Shown: positions 23,758-33,073, numbered from the stretch's first letter. The stretch is 64,000 bases of DNA from JAJZEO01 sp964350315 (GCA_964350315.1 CAYGJD010000002.1:62001-126000), one strand, 5' to 3'. The notes: generated by a model from the sequence alone, not told the origin. Numbers and translations: made by a program.

Positions 23758-25584
23758 ATGAGGAACATGCCAAAACCAAAATTCATAAGAAATGTAGCTA
23801 TTGTAGCACATATCGATCATGGGAAGACAACATTAATTGACAGCCTTCTCGCTCAAACCCAAGCCTATCGTGAAAATGAACAAGTTCAAACACGAGCTAT
23901 GGACTCTTTCGACCTTGAAAGAGAGCGTGGGATCACAATTTTTGCAAAACATACAAGTCTTCTTTTTGATGAGTATAAAATTAATTTAATCGACACGCCG
24001 GGTCACGCCGATTTTTCAGCAGAAGTTGAAAGGGTGCTCGGAATGGTCAATTCAGTCCTACTATTAGTAGATGCACAAGAAGGACCGATGCCTCAAACGC
24101 GTTTTGTTCTTTCTCAGGCATTAAAAAGAGGACTTAACCCGATTGTCATTCTAAATAAAATTGACAGACCACACGCAAACCCAGAAAATGCTCTCAATAA
24201 AACTTTTGATTTATTTGTCGAACTTGGAGCAACAGACGAACAACTCGATTTCAAATATGCTTTTGCTTCTGGTTTAGGTGGATTTGCTTTCTTAAATGAA
24301 GGAGATCCAAGGGTTGACATGAGACCTTTATTTGAAATGATCATCGAACACGTTCCTCCTCCAACGGGATCAGAAGAAGAACCGTTTCTTATGCAGGCAA
24401 CGACTCTTTCATATAATGACTTTACAGGACGATCTGCCGCTGGAAGAGTTTTACAAGGAATAATTCGTAAAGGAGATCCAATCGCTTGTATCGATAAAGA
24501 TGGGCACCCAACAAATCACAGGGTCACTTTGATCGAAGGGTATTCAGGATTAAAGAAAATTGAACTTCCTGAAGCTTCTGTTGGTGATATTGTATCTATC
24601 GCAGGGATTCCCGAGGTAATGATTGGAGACACACTAACTCACCCAGCCCACCTACACCAACTCCCTCCAATCGAACTTGGTGACGTAACGATTTCTGTTG
24701 AAATTCTAGTTAACACTTCTCCTTTTGTTGGAAAAGAAGGAAAGCATGTAACAATGAATAAAATTCGCGATCGTTTGATGAAAGAAAAGCGCTCTAACGT
24801 CTCTTTAAAAATTGAACCTGTCGACGGTCGTGAAGATTCGATTCGGATGTCAGGTCGTGGAGAACTTCACTTATCTATTGTTATTGAAACAATGAGACGG
24901 GAAGGATTCGAATTTGCAGTTTCAAAACCTAAAGTCATCACAAAAATGATTGATGGAGTGAAGTGCGAACCGTTTGAAAACATCCACATCGAACTTCCAG
25001 AGACATCTTCTGGTGGCGTAATTGAAGAACTAGCAAGACGTAAGGGTGAAATGCGCATGATGAGCACAAACGATCATGGCATCTCTACACTTGAGTTTTT
25101 CATGCCAACTAGAGGAATCATGGGATACCGCTCAGAATTTATGACAGCGACAAAAGGAGAAGGTATTTTAACTTCTGTTTTTGACAGCTTTAAACCAATG
25201 AAAGGTGAAATTCCAGGACGTAAAAGAGGTTCCTTGATTTCAAACGCAAAAGGCAAATGTACTGGATACTCTCTATTTAACCTTGTTGACAGAGGATCCT
25301 TCTTTGTGGACCCAACAATTGAGGTTTATGAAGGGATGATTATCGGAGAACACAATCGAAGTACTGACCTTGTTGTTAATCCAGTTAAGGGAAAACAATT
25401 AACTAACGTTCGCGCATCTGGAACGGATGAAAACGTTGTACTTCCTCCTCCAAGAAAACTTAACCTTGAACAAGCTATCGACTTTATACAAGACGATGAA
25501 TTGATTGAAGTAACACCTTTAAGCATTCGGATTAGGAAAATGTATCTAACTGAAGCAGACAGGAAAAGAGCGCCTAGAAAATAG
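23758..25584 (+). CDS. typA: Ribosome-associated GTPase TypA/BipA
   Basis: TypA is an EF-G-like GTPase that acts on the ribosome in stress and in large-subunit assembly. The 608-residue product has the G1 loop Ala-His-Ile-Asp-His-Gly-Lys-Thr-Thr, the switch I Arg-Gly-Ile-Thr-Ile, G3 Asp-Thr-Pro-Gly-His and G4 Asn-Lys-Ile-Asp, followed by domains II, III, V and the BipA-specific C-terminal domain (Arg-Gly-Ile-Met-Gly-Tyr-Arg-Ser-Glu-Phe). A second ATG at 23767 has GAGG just upstream and may be the real start. It converges with the Inc-like gene, 21 bases away. Confidence 0.96.
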   Translation: MRNMPKPKFIRNVAIVAHIDHGKTTLIDSLLAQTQAYRENEQVQTRAMDSFDLERERGITIFAKHTSLLFDEYKINLIDTPGHADFSAEVERVLGMVNSVLLLVDAQEGPMPQTRFVLSQALKRGLNPIVILNKIDRPHANPENALNKTFDLFVELGATDEQLDFKYAFASGLGGFAFLNEGDPRVDMRPLFEMIIEHVPPPTGSEEEPFLMQATTLSYNDFTGRSAAGRVLQGIIRKGDPIACIDKDGHPTNHRVTLIEGYSGLKKIELPEASVGDIVSIAGIPEVMIGDTLTHPAHLHQLPPIELGDVTISVEILVNTSPFVGKEGKHVTMNKIRDRLMKEKRSNVSLKIEPVDGREDSIRMSGRGELHLSIVIETMRREGFEFAVSKPKVITKMIDGVKCEPFENIHIELPETSSGGVIEELARRKGEMRMMSTNDHGISTLEFFMPTRGIMGYRSEFMTATKGEGILTSVFDSFKPMKGEIPGRKRGSLISNAKGKCTGYSLFNLVDRGSFFVDPTIEVYEGMIIGEHNRSTDLVVNPVKGKQLTNVRASGTDENVVLPPPRKLNLEQAIDFIQDDELIEVTPLSIRIRKMYLTEADRKRAPRK

Positions 25585-25605
25585 ACGCCCTAAAAACTTC
25601 AAACG

Positions 25606-26931
25606 TTAGACGAACAAACTAGATCCAGTGGGAGGGTAATTAACATTCCCTTCCACTAATGCTCTGCCCCCCACTGCTGCTACTGCAGCGTGAGCACCTT
25701 GATCTCCGTCTTCTGCTCGAGAAACCCGTCCAAGCAACATTTCAGCCTCTCTTCTTTTTTGACCCTCAACTTGTGCTAATCTTTTTAGCACGGCACGATC
25801 AGCTTCTAATCTTTTCACTTGGTTTGCTAAAAAGAGCTTTCTTTTCGCGCCAGTGACAGCCAATCTTTGTAAAGAATCAAGTTTTGAAAGCTTTTCTGCT
25901 TGATCTTCTAGCTTTGCAAGCAACTGAGCTTCCCGCGCGATGAGACTTTCTTGCTCATCTTGCAGTTTTTGCCTCTTCCCTTGCAGCTCTTTTTGCTGAG
26001 AGATAATAGCTCTTTCTTCTTCTTGCAACCTAGCAGCTTCTTGATTTACCTTTTCATCAAACGCTCCCTGTATATTAGCATCTCCTTGCACCTTAGAAAG
26101 GAGTTCAACGGCTCTTTGTAAACCGAGTCTTGTTTTCTCAAGACTGTCAATTTCACCAGTCAGCTCACCTATTTGAGTGCCTAGCTGATCAACCCTCTCC
26201 TCGAGCTCATCAACCTGACCTGTCAATTCATCAACCTGTCCTGTCAATTCAAATACTTGACCTTTCAATCCATCAACTAATGCCTCTAGTTTTGGAAAAA
26301 GAACATCTAGTTGCAGCTTCAGCTTCACTAAACCATCAACAGCACCTTCTATTTCATCTGCCGAACCAGAAAGCTCAGCATACTTTGAAGTCATTCGGGT
26401 GACTATTGACTCCATCTCTGCTTGCATAGCTGCATGCTGCTGCAGAAGTTGTGTATACTGATCATTCTGAGCAGTCAATCGATCTACTTCAGGCGCAATC
26501 CTATCAACCTCCTCTGACAAACGCGTTACTTGTCCTCGCAAGCGATCAACTTGGTAGCTAAACCCAACAAGTTTGTCTGTTTGACGAGCGTAATAACCAC
26601 CAGCCCCCGCTGTATAAATAACAATCACATTGGCCGCCCACCCGGCTGCCTCTAGATTTAACTTTCCTGTCGTTCCTTCAACAATCACAAGTGTGACTGC
26701 ACCAACGAAGAATATCCCTTCTAGCGCGATATTCACACGTGCAATTTTTTGTTCAAGATACGTTCTTGCTTCTTCATTGCCAACAATTGCGCCTAAAACA
26801 GCTGCTGATGCTGACATTTCCTTCTGTTGCTCAACCCTTTCTTCTGGCTGGCCCCTGCTTATTACTACCTCTGTCATATCCAATCTACTATCTCCTTGAG
26901 TTCTGCTTAATAATGGGTAACTTTCTTCCAC
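25606..26931 (-). CDS. Candidate inclusion-membrane-like protein: paired helices plus long coiled coil
   Basis: The 441-residue protein has a bilobed hydrophobic region: two helices (about 67-85 and 95-114) separated by a loop of about ten residues. This is the hallmark of chlamydial Inc proteins, which sit in the host-derived inclusion membrane with both ends in the host cytosol. There is no cleavable signal peptide. Residues 121-420 form an almost continuous coiled coil with reiterated heptads (Gln-Val-Asp-Glu-Leu-Thr-Gly type), reminiscent of the SNARE-like coiled coils of IncA. The last 25 residues are Ala/Gly-rich. The GTG start has AAGGAGG four bases before it. Assignment as an Inc is inferred from architecture alone; a bacterial membrane protein with a cytoplasmic coiled coil would look similar. 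Confidence 0.8.
   Translation of the reverse strand: MEESYPLLSRTQGDSRLDMTEVVISRGQPEERVEQQKEMSASAAVLGAIVGNEEARTYLEQKIARVNIALEGIFFVGAVTLVIVEGTTGKLNLEAAGWAANVIVIYTAGAGGYYARQTDKLVGFSYQVDRLRGQVTRLSEEVDRIAPEVDRLTAQNDQYTQLLQQHAAMQAEMESIVTRMTSKYAELSGSADEIEGAVDGLVKLKLQLDVLFPKLEALVDGLKGQVFELTGQVDELTGQVDELEERVDQLGTQIGELTGEIDSLEKTRLGLQRAVELLSKVQGDANIQGAFDEKVNQEAARLQEEERAIISQQKELQGKRQKLQDEQESLIAREAQLLAKLEDQAEKLSKLDSLQRLAVTGAKRKLFLANQVKRLEADRAVLKRLAQVEGQKRREAEMLLGRVSRAEDGDQGAHAAVAAVGGRALVEGNVNYPPTGSSLFV
26207..26269 (-). repeat. 21-base tandem repeat in the coiled-coil gene
   Basis: Two nearly identical 21-base units (26207-26227, 26228-26248) and a degenerate third encode consecutive heptads of the coiled coil, suggesting recent expansion by slippage. 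Confidence 0.75.
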
Positions 26932-26964
26932 CTCTCCTCCTTAAATTAATTTTTAATGAGTCAA

Positions 26965-26993
26965 ATTTTAATTTAAATTTTACGCAAATTCAA
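26965..26993 (-). promoter_or_regulatory. Promoter of the coiled-coil gene
   Basis: On the minus strand TTGAAT (26988-26993), 17 bases, TAAAAT (26965-26970), about 34 bases upstream of the GTG start with its strong AAGGAGG site. Confidence 0.6.
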
Positions 26994-27041
26994 GTCTTTT
27001 TTTGTTGTGCTTTGATTTCTCATCTGATAGATTGTTCGAAT

Positions 27042-27752
27042 ATGAAGCATGAAAAATCTAGACACAAAATTGCGCAAATGTTTGATCAAATAGCAGATAG
27101 GTACGATCAAACGAACAGGTTTTTATCCCTTGGACAGGACCGTAAGTGGCGTAAAAAATTGATAAAATATTTACCAAAACTTGATTCTTTTTTCATTGTT
27201 GACCTCGCTTGTGGAACTGGCGATCAAATTCTCGCGCTGCAAAACGTCAATGCAACTTTTTTTGGACTAGACATCTCAATGGAGATGTTAAAAATTGCCC
27301 GAAAAAAATTCAAAGATAACCAAAAAGTCAAACTCATGCTTGGGTCAGCTCTTGAGGTACCTCTTGATGATGTATGTTCTGATGTCGTTACAATGTCGTT
27401 TGGCATTAGAAACGTCAATGATCCCAGTCTCTGTATCCGAGAAATTTCTCGCATATTAAAACCCGCTGGTAGAGCTTTGATTTTAGAGTTCTCTAAACCG
27501 ACAAATCCCCTCATAAGATCGCTTTCTGGTTTCTACATCAATTCCATCGTTCCCTGGATAGGCACAAAAATATCTAAGAAGAAGCTTGCATATTCCTACC
27601 TACCCAACACAATAGAAGAATTTCCATCAGGTGATGAATTTATAAAAATGATGGAAGACAACGGACTAACAAACTGCCGTCAAGTAGCTATGAACTTTGG
27701 CACGGTCTCCCTATATATTGGTGAAAAATCCTCAATGAAAGGTGATTTATGA
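27042..27752 (+). CDS. menG: Demethylmenaquinone methyltransferase
   Basis: MenG (UbiE) performs the last step, C-methylation of demethylmenaquinone with SAM. The 236-residue protein has the family opening Phe-Asp-x-Ile-Ala-x-x-Tyr-Asp, motif I Val-Asp-Leu-Ala-Cys-Gly-Thr-Gly-Asp, and the UbiE signature Phe-Gly-Ile-Arg-Asn-Val. I place the start at 27042; the longer frame upstream overlaps the opposite-strand coiled-coil gene and encodes nothing conserved. It has no clear ribosome binding site. The stop overlaps the menF start by four bases (ATGA), making it the first gene of the men operon. Confidence 0.94.
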   Translation: MKHEKSRHKIAQMFDQIADRYDQTNRFLSLGQDRKWRKKLIKYLPKLDSFFIVDLACGTGDQILALQNVNATFFGLDISMEMLKIARKKFKDNQKVKLMLGSALEVPLDDVCSDVVTMSFGIRNVNDPSLCIREISRILKPAGRALILEFSKPTNPLIRSLSGFYINSIVPWIGTKISKKKLAYSYLPNTIEEFPSGDEFIKMMEDNGLTNCRQVAMNFGTVSLYIGEKSSMKGDL

Positions 27753-28771
27753 AAAAATTGGATGTTGGATCAACTTATCCCACAGTATTATTTAGAAATC
27801 GATGCGCTATCGGCTCACTAAAAAACATCGATCCTTCAGCGACTAGTTACTACGCTTGTGATTTTCCTATTCCACGTAAAACAAACTTATGGAATGCTTT
27901 TCCAGAAAAGTTTCACCTTCAACCGGAACATGAATACATTCTTGACATTCCACACGTTTCTCCAGCAATGCCATCTCCTGTATACAGGGAAGATTCTCCA
28001 AATTTTGAAGAATGGCGTGAGATGATCGCAAAATTCAAGAAGCGTGACATTCCGAAAGTTGTACTAGCAAGAAAAACTACTTTTGTATTTGACCACCCTC
28101 TTGATCCTCTTGAAATGTTCACGATGATTTATAACAAATGTGGAACTTCAACTCCATTTGCTTTTCTAATGGGCCCACATACTGCTTTTCTTGGAGCGAC
28201 ACCAGAACTCTTATTTCATCGTGACGGAGCTTTATTAAAAAGTGAAGCATTAGCAGGAACAAGACCAATTGCACAAGCTGCTGAACTACTCACTTCTTCT
28301 AAAGATTTGCTTGAGTTTGAATTTGTAAAAAAGGACATTGCAGCTAAACTATACACAATAGCAAAGCCTTTTAGCGTAGAAGAAGAAGTTTACCTAAAAA
28401 ACACGCCGAACTTATGCCATTTAAGCTATCCATTCTCGGTTGAACTTAAAGAGCGTTATAGTGATCAGTTTCTAATCGATCATATTCACCCTACTCCTGC
28501 AGTTAGTGGATACCCAAAAGCTGAAGCATTAAAAATAATTGAAGAGTTTGAACCGTTTGACAGAGGATGGTATGCATCCGCTCTGGGTGAGATTTCCAGT
28601 GATGAATCGAGCTTATTTGTTGGCATCCGTTCAGCCTTAATTGTAGAAAACAAATTGCATCTTTTTTCTGGCGCGGGTATTGTGCACTCCTCAATCGCTG
28701 AGAATGAATGGGATGAGTTGGATCACAAAATAGATTTATGGAGAGTTGGTCGATGTCTGGATCAAGTGTAG
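27749..28771 (+). CDS. menF: Isochorismate synthase
   Basis: MenF converts chorismate to isochorismate, the entry to menaquinone synthesis. The 340-residue product has the chorismate-binding fold with Lys-Val-Val-Leu-Ala-Arg-Lys, Phe-Leu-Gly-Ala-Thr-Pro-Glu-Leu-Leu, Glu-Ala-Leu-Ala-Gly-Thr-Arg-Pro, His-Pro-Thr-Pro-Ala-Val-Ser-Gly-Tyr-Pro and Gly-Trp-Tyr-Ala-Ser-Ala-Leu-Gly. It is short compared with the E. coli enzyme (431) because the N-terminal region is reduced. menD overlaps its 3' end. Confidence 0.94.
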   Translation: MKKLDVGSTYPTVLFRNRCAIGSLKNIDPSATSYYACDFPIPRKTNLWNAFPEKFHLQPEHEYILDIPHVSPAMPSPVYREDSPNFEEWREMIAKFKKRDIPKVVLARKTTFVFDHPLDPLEMFTMIYNKCGTSTPFAFLMGPHTAFLGATPELLFHRDGALLKSEALAGTRPIAQAAELLTSSKDLLEFEFVKKDIAAKLYTIAKPFSVEEEVYLKNTPNLCHLSYPFSVELKERYSDQFLIDHIHPTPAVSGYPKAEALKIIEEFEPFDRGWYASALGEISSDESSLFVGIRSALIVENKLHLFSGAGIVHSSIAENEWDELDHKIDLWRVGRCLDQV

Positions 28772-30537
28772 AAGAATTGAACGAGATTCAATCAAAAATG
28801 ATTATCGCAGAGCTTGTGAAGTGCTCTGCTGATAAGTTTGTTATTTGCCCTGGTTCAAGATCAACACCGCTTGTTTTAGCAGCCATTGAAAATCCCATGG
28901 CAACAACTTACGTACATTTTGATGAACGAAGTGCAGGGTTTTATGCTTACGGAATGGCTAAAGCATCAAGAAAACCTGTTTGTATTATTGTAACTTCAGG
29001 AACAGCTGTTGCAAATTTAGCTCCAGCAGTTGCAGAAGCTCAAAAAGACCAAGTTCCATTAATCATTATCTCTGCTGACAGACCTCCTGAACTGCACGAT
29101 TGTGGTGCAAACCAAACAATGAAACAAACTGGTTTTTTTCACTCTCTTGTGAAAGATGAGCTAAACATCATTCCTCCAAAAGACAAAGTCTTTTTAAAAA
29201 GTTTGCCCAGAAGAATCGATCAGGCTTGCTATCAAGCAGTTCGATCTCCTATGGGGCCGGTACATATTAACGTTATGATCCGCGAACCTTTTTTAAATAA
29301 GGAAAAGAAAAGCACTCAAGAAGAATTTTCCCATCCTCTCCCTCAAACACAATACCAAATGGGCTCCTTTTCTTTGTCAAAAGAAGAAATCGAATGCTTG
29401 GCAGCTGAATTTTCTGAAATCGAAAAAGGGTTGATCATCGTTGGAGAACTTCCTACTGATGACTCATCAGATGCAATTTTAGCTCTCGCTATGAAATTAC
29501 AATGGCCTGTATTCGCAGATCCTGCTTCTGGATTAAGATCTCTCGGACGGGACTCAACAGTTATTCCATTCTATAACCACATTTTACAAACAACGTTTTC
29601 AAAAGAAAAAATGCTTCCTGAAGCAATCTTATATTTAGGAGGAGCTGTTGTTTCTAAGCCTCTTTCTACTTGGGCAAGCTCTATGGGATGTTCGCGTTTT
29701 TTTCATGTTGTCAATTCCCCTCTTTCATACGATTCGATCCATTCGATTACGCACCATATTGAGATGAAGGTTGGAACTCTTTGCCATGAGTTATCTCGAA
29801 AATGCTCTCCTAGAACACCTAGTTACTGGCTAAGTTTATGGAAAGAATACTCGCTTCATATTGAAGAAATTTTGAAGAGTTTTTTTATGGATTGTCCCCA
29901 GCTAAACGAGCCTTACACTGTTTTTTCATTAATATCTCAACCCATGGCTCATGTAGATCTGTTTTTTTCAAACAGCCTACCAATAAGATATGCTGACTCG
30001 TTCTTGTTCCCACAACAAGAAACGGGCTGGATTTTCTCAAAACGTGGATTAAGTGGAATTGATGGCGTCTTAGCAATGGCAATTGGTATCGCAGAACACA
30101 CTCAACGACCTCTGATTTGCGTTATTGGTGATGTCGCATTTATGTATGACTTAACCTCTCTTGCTCTATTGAAAGAGCGAAATCTCCCTGTAACAATTGT
30201 ATTACTAAACAATGGCGGAGGTGGCATCTTTCATTTCTTACCTATTTCAGTAAAAAAGAAAGAATGTTCAGAATATTGGGTTCAAAAACATAATCGTAAT
30301 TTTGAAAAATATGTAAAAGCCTTTGAAATCCCATACTATCAAGCAAAAGAAAAAACCGAATACGAAAATCTTTTATACAACACCTCCGAAAGACAAGGGC
30401 CATGTGTTATTGAAGTGCAGAGTAATGCAGAGCAAAACTTTCTCTTCCATCAAGAAATTGAAGATCACCTGAAAAAGAAAATGATGCGAAGTAAAAAAGA
30501 GAAGGAACTATGCTATTTTGCCTTAAACGGCCGATAG
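28753..30537 (+). CDS. menD: SEPHCHC synthase
   Basis: MenD joins isochorismate and 2-oxoglutarate using thiamine diphosphate. The 594-residue protein contains the Cys-Pro-Gly-Ser-Arg-Ser-Thr-Pro-Leu motif, Asp-Glu-Arg-Ser-Ala-Gly-Phe (with the catalytic Glu), Thr-Ser-Gly-Thr-Ala, and the diphosphate-binding Gly-Asp-Val-Ala-Phe-x-Tyr-Asp-x-x-x-Leu...Asn-Asn-Gly-Gly-Gly-Gly-Ile-Phe. I choose ATG 28753, preceded by GGAGAG, over ATG 28738. It overlaps menF by 19 bases and menH by 28, consistent with coupled translation. Confidence 0.96.
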   Translation: MSGSSVEELNEIQSKMIIAELVKCSADKFVICPGSRSTPLVLAAIENPMATTYVHFDERSAGFYAYGMAKASRKPVCIIVTSGTAVANLAPAVAEAQKDQVPLIIISADRPPELHDCGANQTMKQTGFFHSLVKDELNIIPPKDKVFLKSLPRRIDQACYQAVRSPMGPVHINVMIREPFLNKEKKSTQEEFSHPLPQTQYQMGSFSLSKEEIECLAAEFSEIEKGLIIVGELPTDDSSDAILALAMKLQWPVFADPASGLRSLGRDSTVIPFYNHILQTTFSKEKMLPEAILYLGGAVVSKPLSTWASSMGCSRFFHVVNSPLSYDSIHSITHHIEMKVGTLCHELSRKCSPRTPSYWLSLWKEYSLHIEEILKSFFMDCPQLNEPYTVFSLISQPMAHVDLFFSNSLPIRYADSFLFPQQETGWIFSKRGLSGIDGVLAMAIGIAEHTQRPLICVIGDVAFMYDLTSLALLKERNLPVTIVLLNNGGGGIFHFLPISVKKKECSEYWVQKHNRNFEKYVKAFEIPYYQAKEKTEYENLLYNTSERQGPCVIEVQSNAEQNFLFHQEIEDHLKKKMMRSKKEKELCYFALNGR

Positions 30538-31253
30538 AGCCACTTCCTTCAAACAACAACATTGTTTTTCTACACGGTTTTTTAGGGAAAAGTGATGATT
30601 GGGAACTCTATCTAGACCATTTTTCAAACTTAAGATTCAATGCAATTGCAATAGACTTGCCAGGACATGGAAAGTCTCCTCTTTGCGAACTTGAAGATTT
30701 TTTCAACCACATCCCATACCGATCTCATATTGTTGGCTATTCTTTAGGAGGTCGCATTGCACTTATGCTTAGCGCACTTAGGAACAGTTGGTTTACCTCA
30801 TTCACCTTAATATCGACAAATCCAGGTCTAAGAACTCAACTTGAAAAAGAATCTCGTTTAATCTGGGAAAATCAATGGGTTGAAAAACTCAAACAGGAGC
30901 CGATAAACCAGTTTGTTACAGACTGGTACTCACAATCTTTATTCTCGACTTTCACGCCACCTGAGAAAAGATTTCACCAAAATTCTGAATTACTTGTCTC
31001 TGTCTTTAGAAAATTTTCTATTGCTAAACTTCCCCCTTTATGGGATCATTTACAAGAGATTTGCCAACCAATCCAAATGATTTTTGGTGAAGTAGACAAT
31101 GCATATATGAAGCTGAAAAAGGAAATTGAAAAGATTAACACAACTAACCACATAAAACTAACTTCACTAGAAAACTGTTCACATCCTGTTCACTTAGAAG
31201 CTTCATCGCTCCTTATTAAAGAAATCGAAAAATTAACAAAGCAGGCTATGTGA
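30510..31253 (+). CDS. menH: SHCHC synthase (alpha/beta hydrolase)
   Basis: MenH eliminates pyruvate from SEPHCHC. The 247-residue protein has the oxyanion-hole His-Gly-Phe-Leu-Gly, the nucleophile elbow Gly-Tyr-Ser-Leu-Gly-Gly-Arg, an Asp in Phe-Gly-Glu-Val-Asp and a His in Asn-Cys-Ser-His-Pro-Val-His, giving a Ser-Asp-His triad. It lies directly after menD, which with the Gly-Gly-Arg motif separates it from generic hydrolases. After its TGA the same frame stays open through the gap into the aminotransferase gene. Confidence 0.88.
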   Translation: MLFCLKRPIEPLPSNNNIVFLHGFLGKSDDWELYLDHFSNLRFNAIAIDLPGHGKSPLCELEDFFNHIPYRSHIVGYSLGGRIALMLSALRNSWFTSFTLISTNPGLRTQLEKESRLIWENQWVEKLKQEPINQFVTDWYSQSLFSTFTPPEKRFHQNSELLVSVFRKFSIAKLPPLWDHLQEICQPIQMIFGEVDNAYMKLKKEIEKINTTNHIKLTSLENCSHPVHLEASSLLIKEIEKLTKQAM

Positions 31254-31343
31254 GAACACAAAAAGTTTCTCTATTCTATTTCAAAGAATCACAAAATTTG
31301 CTATTCATTTCCAAATTATTTAAGAAAACAGAAAGGACCTAAT

Positions 31344-32165
31344 ATGCCTGCAGTGGTAAGAACCATCTTTGAAGACTACGTTAAAGAAAAATTCGACTTA
31401 AGAGACTGTATTGCTGTTTGCAATGGCACATGCGCTTTAATCGCTGCACTTTATTCGCTTGATCTTAAGTCTGGTGATGAGGTTATCGTGACTCCGTTTA
31501 CATTTATCGCAACAACAAATGCAATACTTTTTACTGGTGCAACCCCAATTTTTGTTGATATCAATCCAGACACCCTTCTTATTGATGAGACTCTAATTGA
31601 AGAAAAGATCACAGATAAAACTAAAGCTATTCTGCCAGTTCATCTTTTCGGAAGAATATGTAACATGAACTCAATTATGAGCATTGCAAGAAAATATAAC
31701 CTTGCTGTAATCGAAGATACCGCTCAAGCATTTGGAGCAATCGACGAAGAAGGCCGTGCAGCTGGAATGATAGGAGATGTTGGTACATTTTCTTTCTATA
31801 AAACAAAAAACATCTCAACCTTCGAAGGTGGAATGGTTTGTATTCCTAAGCACTCGATCTTACAAGCAGAGCGAATCAGAGCTATTTGTAATCAAGGACA
31901 AGATGGCAAATACAACCACGTTTACTTAGGCTTCAATTTCAGACTTGCAGAGCCACTTTGCCTTATGGCATACGAACAAATGAAACTTCATATGGTTGGA
32001 ATTAGAGCAGAGCTTGGCCTTCGCGGACCAGAGTCTGGGCACTACCCAAATGTTGTGTATGATCAACCAATCTATAAAAAACTTGGGATTAAAGGAAATT
32101 GCCCAGTTGCAGAAGCGATTACGACCGAAATCCGCAAAGGAACTTACCAGTATGAGACGTGCTAA
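31344..32165 (+). CDS. DegT/DnrJ/EryC1-type sugar aminotransferase, shortened
   Basis: These PLP enzymes aminate keto-sugar nucleotides for surface glycans. The 273-residue product keeps the core: Asn-Gly-Thr-Cys-Ala-Leu, Pro-Phe-Thr-Phe-Ile-Ala-Thr, Pro-Val-His-Leu-Phe-Gly, Glu-Asp-Thr-Ala-Gln-Ala and the PLP lysine in Thr-Lys-Asn. Family members are about 370 residues. The N-terminus lacks some 30 residues, and about 80 residues are missing between Ala-Tyr-Glu-Gln-Met-Lys (about 212-217) and the His-Tyr-Pro...Gln-Pro-Ile-Tyr block near the end. No frameshift is visible, so this is an in-frame deletion or a compact variant; a pseudogene in progress is possible. AAAGGA precedes the ATG. It interrupts the men cluster and overlaps the oxidoreductase gene by 14 bases. 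Confidence 0.82.
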   Translation: MPAVVRTIFEDYVKEKFDLRDCIAVCNGTCALIAALYSLDLKSGDEVIVTPFTFIATTNAILFTGATPIFVDINPDTLLIDETLIEEKITDKTKAILPVHLFGRICNMNSIMSIARKYNLAVIEDTAQAFGAIDEEGRAAGMIGDVGTFSFYKTKNISTFEGGMVCIPKHSILQAERIRAICNQGQDGKYNHVYLGFNFRLAEPLCLMAYEQMKLHMVGIRAELGLRGPESGHYPNVVYDQPIYKKLGIKGNCPVAEAITTEIRKGTYQYETC

Positions 32166-33039
32166 AATAGGTATTTGTGGTTTTGGTGTGATGGGGAGAA
32201 ATCACCTACACCAACTCAAAAAACTAAATACAGTCGAGGTGGTTACAATTTATGACCCCAAGGGAAATGAATGCAGTAATGACCACAAGAAATTTCTCAC
32301 TGATTGTAAAAAATTAGATGGGTTAATTGTTTCTTCTCCAACAAATACACATGTAGCAAATTGTATTGAAGCTCTCGAACAAAACCCGAACCTATTTATT
32401 CTTTTAGAAAAACCTGTTGATACTATTATTGAGCGCGCAAAAGACTTGCTGATGCATAGCGACAGGATACTTGTTGGCCATCTTGAGAGGTTCAACCCTG
32501 TCATAAAAAAAGTTAAGAGCATGATTGATGAAGGGCAAATCGGGAAAATTATTTCTGTAAACTGTAAACGAGTTGGCAACTCTCCAAGCAGAGAATCTAT
32601 CAATGTTTACGAGGATCTAACTGTCCATGATATCGATCTTTGTCTATACCTACTTGCAAGTCAGAGTAAAGAAAGTGGCAACAGAACACGAAACGTAAAT
32701 CTATATAAATCTTATAACGACACGAACACAGAACTTTGTGACTATTCAACTCTTACATTTAACTTGGGTGACGCTTTTTGTATACTTGAGTCAAGCTGGC
32801 TCTACCCCTACAAATTAAGACAATTCGATATTTTATCTGAATTTGGCCAATTTCGAGGAAACTTCTTTGAACAGAGCCTACTTTTTTGCAATAAAGGCGG
32901 AGAAGAAGTTTCAATAAAGATAGAAAATCAAGCTCCTCTCGAAGGAGAACTAGAACATTTCATCTCTTGTATTCAAAATAAAGAAGAACCAAGCGTGACT
33001 GTTCAAGATTCAATAAATACACTTCTGTTTTTTCAATAG
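32152..33039 (+). CDS. Gfo/Idh/MocA-family oxidoreductase
   Basis: The 295-residue protein has the NAD-binding Gly-Ile-Cys-Gly-Phe-Gly-Val-Met-Gly at the N-terminus, Glu-Lys-Pro-Val-Asp (the family's Glu-Lys-Pro) and a His-Asp-Ile-Asp-Leu block in the C-terminal domain. Members oxidise sugar nucleotides or inositols. With the adjacent aminotransferase it forms the pair used to make amino sugars such as 3-amino-UDP-GlcNAc derivatives, though the exact product is unknown. The start at 32152 follows an AAAGGAA; a longer frame from 31996 lies inside the aminotransferase gene and is not coding. Confidence 0.86.
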   Translation: MRRAKIGICGFGVMGRNHLHQLKKLNTVEVVTIYDPKGNECSNDHKKFLTDCKKLDGLIVSSPTNTHVANCIEALEQNPNLFILLEKPVDTIIERAKDLLMHSDRILVGHLERFNPVIKKVKSMIDEGQIGKIISVNCKRVGNSPSRESINVYEDLTVHDIDLCLYLLASQSKESGNRTRNVNLYKSYNDTNTELCDYSTLTFNLGDAFCILESSWLYPYKLRQFDILSEFGQFRGNFFEQSLLFCNKGGEEVSIKIENQAPLEGELEHFISCIQNKEEPSVTVQDSINTLLFFQ

Positions 33040-33073
33040 TTTTGTTAACCTTCTCTGAAGCAAGGAGGCAAAA

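Noticed and set aside
26739..27041. Open frame extending menG upstream by about 100 codons
   Set aside because: It lies over the 5' end of the opposite-strand coiled-coil gene, encodes no conserved sequence, and the UbiE family begins at the Met at 27042.
31996..32151. Longer N-terminus for the Gfo/Idh/MocA oxidoreductase
   Set aside because: It lies within the aminotransferase gene in another frame and precedes the NAD-binding motif, which by family begins within a few residues of the start at 32152.
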